Assembly (NCBI GenBank): GCA_003252395.1
Contig: QKEL01000012.1
Span: 62,001-126,000, forward strand
DNA length: 64,000 nt
From: Spirochaetales bacterium
Lineage (GTDB): Bacteria; Spirochaetota; Spirochaetia; Treponematales; Treponemataceae
Direction of reading: 5' to 3'
Of the stretch, positions 34,941 through 41,306 are shown one piece after another. Positions within the stretch are counted from its first letter, which is position 1; each line of letters begins with the position of its first letter. Under the pieces are notes generated by a model. It did no database searches. It saw nothing but the letters and a program-made list of their open reading frames with translations, and was not told the origin of the DNA. The position numbers were made by a program, and so were the translations under genes.

Positions 34941-35011
34941 GGTGGCTCGAAGGGAATGCACACGAAATGCGCGACCGTAGAGGATTCCCTTTCTTGGCTA
35001 GAAAAAGGTCA
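34941..35011. repeat. Right island border: repeat-module end with 29-bp tRNA-Thr-end copy
   Basis: Bases 34983-35011 are identical to 21971-21999 and 22150-22178: the last 16 nt of tRNA-Thr, its discriminator and the start of the trailer. The preceding 42 bp resemble 22109-22149. Together with the left copy at the intact tRNA this has the geometry of attL/attR around about 13 kb. Confidence 0.75.
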
Positions 35012-35175
35012 TACCGAAAAAATCCTGTACTTCAATGCAATGTATTGCCATCCCCGAGAGATGTGTATAAATCAATAACCCTTTTCGCGATTGGGCCGGA
35101 GTGGTTTATGAACTTATATTGGCATGTATCTATATGTGATAGGATACGGGCACTGACCATGAAAGGGGTTGCGCC

Positions 35176-35351
35176 ATGGATATCGACTTTGCGCGAGGGG
35201 CCAGGCTATGCAGGGTACTCTCCGACAAAACCCGGGTAAAAAATCGTGCACATTCTTTCCTGCGCGATTTCATTCCGTCGATTATCCAGGGCGGCGATAC
35301 ATGCCTTTGCGCGAAAAAGACCAGAAAAACGAAAACAAGGAGCTGTCATGA
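35176..35351 (+). pseudogene. Decayed arsR-type repressor gene
   Basis: An ATG with AAGGGG 8 nt upstream starts MDIDFARGARLCRVLSDKTRV, close to the first helices of ArsR proteins. The similarity then breaks off. In another frame an ORF ends LREKDQKNENKELS with its stop overlapping the acr3 ATG (ATGA), the usual operon junction. Together these look like the two ends of an arsR gene with the middle lost. Length 176 bp against about 330 for a complete gene. Confidence 0.4.
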
Positions 35352-36409
35352 GCGGTACGGAAAAGAGAGATTCGGGCATCGGTTTCTTCGAGAAAAACCT
35401 TTCGGTTTGGGTAATTCTCTGCATGGCCGCGGGAATCCTTATCGGCCGATTCCTGCCCGCCGTACCGGAAACCCTTTCGCGGTTTGAGTACGCGCAGGTA
35501 TCCATCCCCATGGCGGTTCTCATCTGGCTCATGATCTACCCGATGATGCTGAAGGTAGACTTTACGAGCGTAAAGAACGTGGGGAAGAGCCCCAAGGGCC
35601 TGTATGTCACCTGGGTCACGAATTGGCTTATCAAGCCCTTCACGATGTACGGTATAGCCTCGCTATTTTTCTTTGTCCTATTCAAGGCCTTCATTCCGGA
35701 AAACCTCGCGAGGGATTACCTGGCGGGGGCCATTCTTCTCGGCGCGGCGCCCTGTACGGCCATGGTCTTCGTGTGGAGCCACCTGACGAGGGGGAATCCC
35801 GCGTACACGGTAGTGCAGGTCGCGACGAACGACCTGATTATCCTCGTGGCGTTTACGCCCATCGTGGCCTTCCTTCTCGGGGTCGGCGGGGTGAGCATTC
35901 CCTGGGCGACGCTGATTTTATCCGTGGTTCTCTTCGTGGTGCTGCCCCTCGCCGCCGGCGTTCTCACGAGGCGGGCCATCATCGCAAAGCACGGGGAACG
36001 GTGGTTCCACGACGCGTTTATCCCCAAGTTCTCGGGCGTTACCGTCACCGGGCTGCTCCTTACCCTGGTGATTCTCTTCTCGTTCCAGGGTTCGGTCATC
36101 CTTGAGAATCCCGGGCATATCCTCCTCATCGCCGTGCCGCTCACGCTCCAGACCTTCCTGATCTTCTTTATCGCCTACGGCGCCTCGCGGATACTGAAAC
36201 TGCCCCACGATATCGCCGCCTCGGCGGGCATGATCGGGGCCTCGAATTTTTTCGAGCTCGCGGTAGCCGTGGCGATTTCGCTTTTCGGCTCGGACTCGCC
36301 GGTCGTGCTTGCCACCATCGTCGGGGTCCTCGTGGAAGTCCCGGTCATGCTTATGCTCGTCAGGATCGCCAACCGGACCGCCGGATGGTTCCGAGTCCGC
36401 GCAGGGTGA
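35348..36409 (+). CDS. acr3: Arsenite efflux permease, ACR3 family
   Basis: 353 aa, about ten membrane spans. Exports arsenite using the proton gradient. The family cysteine lies in the signature LLGAAPCTAMVFVWSHLTRGNP, with further ACR3 blocks MLKVDFTSVKNVGKSPKGL, VATNDLIILVAFTPIVAFLL and GMIGASNFFELAVAVAISLFG. The start ATG at 35,348 follows AAGGAGC at a proper distance; the open frame from 35,246 overlaps the decayed arsR. First functional gene of the arsenic module. Confidence 0.93.
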   Translation: MSGTEKRDSGIGFFEKNLSVWVILCMAAGILIGRFLPAVPETLSRFEYAQVSIPMAVLIWLMIYPMMLKVDFTSVKNVGKSPKGLYVTWVTNWLIKPFTMYGIASLFFFVLFKAFIPENLARDYLAGAILLGAAPCTAMVFVWSHLTRGNPAYTVVQVATNDLIILVAFTPIVAFLLGVGGVSIPWATLILSVVLFVVLPLAAGVLTRRAIIAKHGERWFHDAFIPKFSGVTVTGLLLTLVILFSFQGSVILENPGHILLIAVPLTLQTFLIFFIAYGASRILKLPHDIAASAGMIGASNFFELAVAVAISLFGSDSPVVLATIVGVLVEVPVMLMLVRIANRTAGWFRVRAG

Positions 36410-36739
36410 AACGATACCGAATGCGCCAACGACCCGTTTGAACGGCCAGCGCCGTGAAAAGCGCGGGAACCCGTGCGTGGGGAAGAACCGCGAGCCGCGC
36501 GTTTTGTTAGTTTTCCGTTAATTAACCGAAACACGGGGGAGGTAAGGGAAATATTCATTGACAACCCAACCTCTGCTGTTTAGTATCTGTTTATGCGGAT
36601 GTTAGATTATTAAATTCGAAAGCGAGAAGGCGCCACATAACGAAAGCGTTTAAACCTCGCATATCGGCTTGGGCGGGCTTTCTTACGGCTTAACTGAGGG
36701 AGGAATTAGAAAATTACCCTTACGGAAGGGGCCGCGATC
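36410..36739 (+). promoter_or_regulatory. 330-bp gap with promoter of the arsR-arsC unit
   Basis: No complete gene. TTGACA (36558-36563), 17 bp, TAGTAT (36581-36586) is near consensus. It is followed after 6 nt by an ATG opening a six-codon ORF (MRMLDY, 36593-36613). A strong GGGAGGA lies at 36698-36704, well before the annotated ATG of the next gene. Confidence 0.55.
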
Positions 36740-37540
36740 ATGCAGGCCCTCGGCGACCAGACGAGACTCCGCATCCTGATGCTCCTGTCCCACGGGGAAC
36801 TCAGGGTAGACGACTTGATGCGCGCCCTTGACCTGCCGCAGTCAAAGGTCTCGCGCCATCTCGCCTACCTCAAAAACGCCTCGATCCTCAAGGACCGCCG
36901 GCAGTGGAACCAGATATTTTACGCCGTGGACACGCACGAAAGCGCCGTCGCCGAAGTGGTTATGCCCTTCGTCCGCTCGCTGCTGGACGGGGCCCGGGAG
37001 ACGGAAGCGGACGCGAGAAGGCTTCGCGCCCTGCCGCTTTTCGCGAATCGGCTCGATTCCCCGGATGACCGCAGGATCAAGGTTCTATTCATTTGCGTCC
37101 ACAACTCCGCGCGGAGCCAAATGGCGGAAGCCTTTTTGAACGCCCTCGCCGGCGATTCCTTTCGGGCCGAAAGCGCGGGCATTATCCCCTCCTCGATCAA
37201 CCCGCTGGTGATCGCCGCCATGAAGGAAGCGGGCTTGGACATTTCCCGGCAGCGATCGAAGAGCGTGGGGGACCTGGGCGCGGAAAACCGCGCCTACGAT
37301 ATCGTCGTGACGGTGTGCGCAGAATCGCGGCTTGCCGCCTGTCCCGTCATGCGCGGGGAGAAGCGGCGCTTCCACTGGGACATTGAGGACCCCTCGGCGA
37401 TTGTCGGCGGCGTTGACGAGCGAATGGCCGCCATCAGGATAATCAGGGACCGGATCAAGATGCATGTCGAACGATTGATCGATATCGCCCTAACGGAAAC
37501 GACAGAAAAAGGAGAATCACCATGGACAAGAAACGCGTAA
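36740..37540 (+). CDS. ArsR repressor fused to low-molecular-weight phosphatase-type arsenate reductase
   Basis: 266 aa. Residues 1-85 are an ArsR winged helix ([46 protein letters not shown]). Residues about 113-250 are an ArsC/LMW phosphatase domain with the active-site loop [14 protein letters not shown] and the paired distal region [12 protein letters not shown] (Cys-x7-Cys). The ATG at 36,740 has GGAAGGGG before it but cuts off the first ArsR helix; an ATT at 36,713, 9 nt after GGGAGGA, would restore it ([11 protein letters not shown]). The protein could couple arsenical sensing to arsenate reduction. It overlaps arsC by 19 bp. Confidence 0.85.
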   Translation: MQALGDQTRLRILMLLSHGELRVDDLMRALDLPQSKVSRHLAYLKNASILKDRRQWNQIFYAVDTHESAVAEVVMPFVRSLLDGARETEADARRLRALPLFANRLDSPDDRRIKVLFICVHNSARSQMAEAFLNALAGDSFRAESAGIIPSSINPLVIAAMKEAGLDISRQRSKSVGDLGAENRAYDIVVTVCAESRLAACPVMRGEKRRFHWDIEDPSAIVGGVDERMAAIRIIRDRIKMHVERLIDIALTETTEKGESPWTRNA

Positions 37541-37950
37541 TGTTTATCTGCATACACAACTCGGGCCGAAGCCAAATGGGCGAGGCCTTCGTTCGGAAAT
37601 TCGCGGGCGACCGATTCGAGGTACAGAGCGCGGGAATAGAGGCGGGCAAGTTGAATCCCCTGGTCGTGAAGGCCATGGAGGAGATCGGCGTCGGCATGGA
37701 GGGGCATTACGCGAAAAAGGCCCAGGACTTCGTGGACCGCGGCGAGCACTTCGATTACGTCATAACCGTATGCGACGAGAGCAACGCGGAACGCTGCCCC
37801 CTGTTTCCCGGCAAGCACGTTCGCATGCACTGGGGTTTCCCCGACCCGAGCGCCCTGACCGGAACGGACGAGGAAAAACTGGTAGGCATCAGGCCCATCC
37901 GCGACGCGATCGAGGCCCGGGTGCGGGAATGGCTCGAGAGCGCGGGCTAA
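37522..37950 (+). CDS. arsC: Arsenate reductase, thioredoxin-coupled type
   Basis: 142 aa. Reduces arsenate to arsenite for export by Acr3. Active-site P-loop CIHNSGRSQMGEAF near the N-terminus, SAGIEAGKLNPLVVKAM, and the two resolving cysteines in VCDESNAERCPLF, as in the Staphylococcus/Bacillus thioredoxin-dependent class; the final HWGFPDPSALTGTDEEKL is also typical. AAAGGAG precedes the start. The catalytic domain of the preceding fusion protein is a paralogue. Confidence 0.93.
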   Translation: MDKKRVMFICIHNSGRSQMGEAFVRKFAGDRFEVQSAGIEAGKLNPLVVKAMEEIGVGMEGHYAKKAQDFVDRGEHFDYVITVCDESNAERCPLFPGKHVRMHWGFPDPSALTGTDEEKLVGIRPIRDAIEARVREWLESAG

Positions 37951-38029
37951 CGCCCCTACTAGGCTTTACCTGCGGGAAGGAGGGATATCCGTCATATCCC
38001 GCGCGTATCCGGTTCGCTCCCGCGGGCGG

Positions 38030-38593
38030 TTATTGGTTTCCCTTTTGGGGCATATCGATTTTTCCCGCGTTTTCGTACATCCGCTCCACTTCTTTCTTCG
38101 GTACCGCGGCCTTGAGGGCGAGGGCGATCGCGGCGATTCCGACGATATCGGCCGCGAGCCGCGAAAGGGCGAAGCGGTAACCGAGCGCCTTCATCTCGAA
38201 AAGGAGCATCGGTATTTTCGTCGTGGACCACGCGCCGATGAATATAAGGATGTTCGAAAAACTCGCTCCCTTTTTCATCAGCACCGCTGCGACGGGGAAG
38301 GCGCCATAAAGCGGCCCCGCGGCCACTGACCCCAGGACGAAGCCGAGAATCGGGCCCTTGATACCCGATCCGGGACCCATGAATTTCATCATGGTCTCCC
38401 GGGGAACCCACGCGTCGAGAAGTCCAAGCAGGAGAAAGATCGGGGGGATAACGAGAAGCATGGTCTTCACCTGGTCAAGGAGCGAAGCGCCTGCCTTCGG
38501 CGCGAGATCGGGAAAGGCGATCATGAAAGCGACGAGCGCGACGAGCGCCGCAAGGGCCGCGCGATAGCGCTTCAGTATACCGGTTCCTTTCAT
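38030..38593 (-). CDS. ArsP/DUF318-type permease half, C-terminal gene
   Basis: 187 aa, five to six membrane spans. DUF318/ArsP-like: LLVIPPIFLLLGLLDAWVPRETMMKFMGPGSGIKGPILGFVLGSVAAGPLYGAFPVAAVLMKKGAS. The start at 38,593 overlaps the stop of the upstream half gene (ATGA); an ATG at 38,608 is possible. With the 160-residue product it would make a complete ten-helix permease from two chains. Confidence 0.75.
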   Translation of the reverse strand: MKGTGILKRYRAALAALVALVAFMIAFPDLAPKAGASLLDQVKTMLLVIPPIFLLLGLLDAWVPRETMMKFMGPGSGIKGPILGFVLGSVAAGPLYGAFPVAAVLMKKGASFSNILIFIGAWSTTKIPMLLFEMKALGYRFALSRLAADIVGIAAIALALKAAVPKKEVERMYENAGKIDMPQKGNQ

Positions 38594-39072
38594 AACGATA
38601 CCGCCCACGTCACGAAGGCCGCCGCGGCCACGGAGAAAATGAGGGCGAACGCGTTTCGCAGGATGGCCGTACGCTTTCCGAAGTACGCGATCTCCATCGG
38701 GAGGGTGATAATGCCGACCATCATAAGCGAGGACACGAAGGCGGCGATCGGCATGACCCCCGCCCCGTTGCGCAAAAGCTCGCCGGCGAGGGGAAACGCC
38801 ACGAAGCCCGGGATTAGGGTAATGGCGCCGAGAACGGAGGCGACGGCGACGCCGAGCGCCCCGGACCCCGATCCGATAAGGCGGGATATGGTTTTCGAAT
38901 CGAGGGCCGAAAGCATAATGGATATGATAAACAGCACCGTTATGAACTGGGGCATGATATTCTCGAGCGCCTTAAGCCCCTTCATCAGCGCCTTTTTCGT
39001 TTTTTCGCGGCTTTTCGCGAGCGAGATGCCGAAAAGAACCGCCACCGCGATATAGAAAACCAGCGTATCCAT
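38590..39072 (-). CDS. ArsP/DUF318-type permease half, N-terminal gene
   Basis: 160 aa, four to five spans. Similar internal block to its partner (ALDSKTISRLIGSGSGALGVAVASVLGAITLIPGFVAFPLAGELLRNGAGVMPIAAFVSSLMMVGI), consistent with a pseudo-symmetric transporter divided between two genes. Cotranscribed, 33 bp after the full-length permease. Confidence 0.75.
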   Translation of the reverse strand: MDTLVFYIAVAVLFGISLAKSREKTKKALMKGLKALENIMPQFITVLFIISIMLSALDSKTISRLIGSGSGALGVAVASVLGAITLIPGFVAFPLAGELLRNGAGVMPIAAFVSSLMMVGIITLPMEIAYFGKRTAILRNAFALIFSVAAAAFVTWAVSL

Positions 39073-39105
39073 TATGCCTTCCTTTATCCTTACGCGATCA
39101 CGCGA

Positions 39106-40305
39106 TCAGGCGATCGCGCCGAAGAGCAGGCCCGCGAGGGCCGACATGACGACGACGAGAATCACGTAGACCGCCGTCTTTTTTATGCCGATCTCGGCGT
39201 TGATGACGAGCATTGACGGAAGCGAGAGGCTCGGCCCCGCGAGAAGGAGCGCCAGCGCCGGTCCCTGCCCCATGCCCGAGCCGAGCAAACCCTGCACGAT
39301 GGGAACCTCGGTAAGGGTGGCAAAATACATAAACGCGCCCGAGATCGCCGCGATGAAGTTGGCGAACACGGAGTTTCCGCCGACGAGACCGGCTACCCAG
39401 GAATTGGGGATCAGCGCCTCATGGCCGGGGCGACCGAGCAGGAACCCCGACACCAATACGCCGGCGAATAGGAGGGGGAAGATTTGGAGGGCAAAATCCC
39501 TCGTCGCGGCGCCCCACTCGGCGAGCTCATGCTTCTTGAACCAGCGGACGATGGAGAAGACGAGCACGAGGGCGAATGCCCCGGTGATAAGGTATTTGGC
39601 GCCGTAGATCGCGTCCCAAGCGGCCGATGCGCCCTTGGAGGAAGCCCAGTTCACGAAGACGAGGATACCCACCATCGATCCGATATATACGGCCGTCTGC
39701 CAAAGACGCCTTCCGCCCTCGTCAATCGGGGAGTTGAACATTCGCCCGTCGCGCGGGCTTGCGTCCGCGAGGCGCTCCTCGTCTTCCTTGCGGAAAATCG
39801 CCTGCATGATCAGGCCGATGACGACGGAAAAGGATATCGCGCCGATCGTGCGGGCAATGCCGATTTTCCAGCCGAATACCTGAAACGACATGGTAATGGC
39901 GATGATGCTGATGGCCGGGCCGGAATACAGGAAACCGATCGCCGGGCCGAGCCCCGCGCCCTTCTTGTAGATTCCCTTAAAGAGGGGCAGCACCGTGCAG
40001 GAGCATACCGCGAGAATCGCGCCCGAGACCGAGGCAACCGCGTACGCGACGGGCTTAGGGGCCTTGGGCCCGAGATACTTAATCACCGCCTGCTGGTTTA
40101 AAAAGACCCCGATCGCGCCGGCGATAAACATGGCGGGGACGAGGCACAGGAGAACGTGCTGTCGAGCGTACTCGCCAAGCATTTGGAAGCCTTCAAGGAT
40201 CCCCGCGGTAACGCGCGGCGCGTCGAAGGGAATGAAATATATCGCCAAAAAGGCCGCCCCGATCGCCGCAAGGACGGCATTGGGGCTCCATTCTTTCTTC
40301 GCCAT
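39106..40305 (-). CDS. Full-length ArsP/DUF318-type permease
   Basis: 399 aa, about ten spans in two halves. The motif CSCTVLPLFKGIYKKGAGLGPAIGFLYSGPAISI matches ArsP-type permeases, which export trivalent organoarsenicals; the CSC cysteines are present. The second half repeats the theme (SGMGQGPALALLLAGPSLSLPSMLVI). It follows the thioredoxin-like gene by 13 bp. The exported compound is not shown by sequence; arsenical thiols are suggested by the neighbourhood. Confidence 0.83.
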   Translation of the reverse strand: MAKKEWSPNAVLAAIGAAFLAIYFIPFDAPRVTAGILEGFQMLGEYARQHVLLCLVPAMFIAGAIGVFLNQQAVIKYLGPKAPKPVAYAVASVSGAILAVCSCTVLPLFKGIYKKGAGLGPAIGFLYSGPAISIIAITMSFQVFGWKIGIARTIGAISFSVVIGLIMQAIFRKEDEERLADASPRDGRMFNSPIDEGGRRLWQTAVYIGSMVGILVFVNWASSKGASAAWDAIYGAKYLITGAFALVLVFSIVRWFKKHELAEWGAATRDFALQIFPLLFAGVLVSGFLLGRPGHEALIPNSWVAGLVGGNSVFANFIAAISGAFMYFATLTEVPIVQGLLGSGMGQGPALALLLAGPSLSLPSMLVINAEIGIKKTAVYVILVVVMSALAGLLFGAIA

Positions 40306-40318
40306 GTCAGATTCTCCC

Positions 40319-40546
40319 TTATAGCTGCGCCGCGATCTGGTCTACGGTCAAAACCTTGCCCACGCTTTTCACCTCGCCGTCTATCACGAGCGCCGGGGTC
40401 ATCATGACGCCCATATTCATGATCTCGTCTATGTCGGTTACCTTCGCTATCTCCGGCTGAACGCCCATCTTAGCGGCGGCCTCGCGCGCGTTTGCCTCGA
40501 GCTGTCTGCATTTCGGGCACCCGGTGCCCAGTATCTGAATAAGCAT
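40319..40546 (-). CDS. Small thioredoxin-like redox protein
   Basis: 75 aa. Thioredoxin/glutaredoxin-fold miniprotein with CPKC (MLIQILGTGCPKCRQLEANAREAA), the cis-proline block MMTPALVIDGEVKSVGKV, and no other domains. This type commonly precedes DUF318 permeases and may supply a reduced thiol to them. AGGAGG lies 8 nt before the ATG. First gene of the permease operon. Confidence 0.88.
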   Translation of the reverse strand: MLIQILGTGCPKCRQLEANAREAAAKMGVQPEIAKVTDIDEIMNMGVMMTPALVIDGEVKSVGKVLTVDQIAAQL

Positions 40547-40567
40547 TATTGCCTCCTGTTTGTTTCT

Positions 40568-40654
40568 ATTATTGGAAACTTTGCATCAAATGTCAAGCGA
40601 ATCCGCTTTCGATCATCCCATAATATTGACAATGTTTCCAAACATTGCAACAAT
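40568..40654. promoter_or_regulatory. Divergent ArsR-regulated promoters
   Basis: Minus strand: TTGACA (40596-40591), 17 bp, AATAAT (40573-40568) for the thioredoxin-permease operon. Plus strand: TTGACA (40626-40631), 17 bp, AACAAT (40649-40654) for arsR, 6 nt before its ATG. Both spacers carry the same direct repeat, AAACTTTGCA (40576-40585) and AAACATTGCA (40640-40649); the second overlaps the interrupted palindrome ATGTTTCCAAACAT (40632-40645). Probable ArsR binding sites. Confidence 0.75.
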
Positions 40655-40660
40655 ATAACT

Positions 40661-40972
40661 ATGAGCGAATCCGACAAAAGACGACTGGGGATCACGGCCG
40701 AACTATTCAAGGCCATAGGGCACCCCGACCGCCTGGCGATCCTGGAAAAATTGGCGGAAAAACCCTGGTGCGTGTGCGAACTCGCGGCGGATCTGGAGCT
40801 CAATAAGTCCGTGGCCTCCAAACATCTCTCCCTTCTGCACGACGTCGGCCTCTTGGAAACGGAAAAAAAGGGAACCCAGGTTATCTATACCCTCGTCGTA
40901 CCCTGCGTCATCGAAATGGGCAAGTGCAGTTACCTCGCCATCCTGAACGAAAAGAAAAAACGCCTGGAATAG
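40661..40972 (+). CDS. ArsR/SmtB-family metalloregulator
   Basis: 103 aa. Winged helix (ITAELFKAIGHPDRLAILEKLAEKPWCVCELAADLELNKSVASKHLSLLHDVGLLETEKKGTQVIYTLVVPCV). The CVCEL segment in the recognition-helix region matches the ELCVCDL-type arsenite site of ArsR, giving Cys residues for As(III) or another soft metal. Divergent from the thioredoxin-permease operon and very probably its repressor. The ATG directly follows the promoter, so the mRNA should be leaderless. Confidence 0.9.
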   Translation: MSESDKRRLGITAELFKAIGHPDRLAILEKLAEKPWCVCELAADLELNKSVASKHLSLLHDVGLLETEKKGTQVIYTLVVPCVIEMGKCSYLAILNEKKKRLE

Positions 40973-40999
40973 GATTCCCGTTTCGCGCATCCTTCGTAA

Positions 41000-41055
41000 G
41001 GCCAAAGCCTCGTGCGTGCGACGGCATAGAGATTCACTTTCTTGGCCGGAAAAGG
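41000..41055. repeat. Degenerate copy of the tRNA-Thr-end repeat module
   Basis: Bases 41031-41055 match the tRNA-Thr 3' end and trailer except for about four changes (core CTTTCTTGGC exact). The 20 bp before it (TGCGACGGCATAGAG) match the module end TGCGCGACCGTAGAG before the copies at 22,150 and 34,983. It lies in the 334-bp gap 40,973-41,306, which otherwise holds only the adhE promoter. Confidence 0.6.
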
Positions 41056-41198
41056 AAGCGCTCTGTCGGGGCGCTGACGGGACGCTGACGGACGCCGATG
41101 GTTTTACCCCGCGAGAAAAACCCTCATGCTCACGAGACAGCGACCCGCGGATTTCCTGCCCTTCCGAAGTGTAATAAAAAACCGTATAGTGCTTTTTA

Positions 41199-41252
41199 TA
41201 TAGATATATATTTATTTTTATATTGACTAATCGATATATTTTTATCTATATT
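41199..41252 (+). promoter_or_regulatory. Promoter region of adhE
   Basis: TTGACT (41223-41228), 18 bp, TATATT (41247-41252) within an unusually AT-rich tract. The inverted pair TATAGATA (41199-41206) and TATCTATA (41243-41250) brackets the -35 and overlaps the -10, a possible operator. No Rex-type site was seen. Confidence 0.5.
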
Positions 41253-41306
41253 AACTCTACCGGAATGGCGCAAAACCGGTACGCCGCCTAACCGGAAGGA
41301 GTCATC

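Noticed and set aside
40626..40660. TATAAC at 40655 region as the arsR -10
   Set aside because: It would need a spacer of 22 bp; AACAAT gives exactly 17 and mirrors the divergent promoter.
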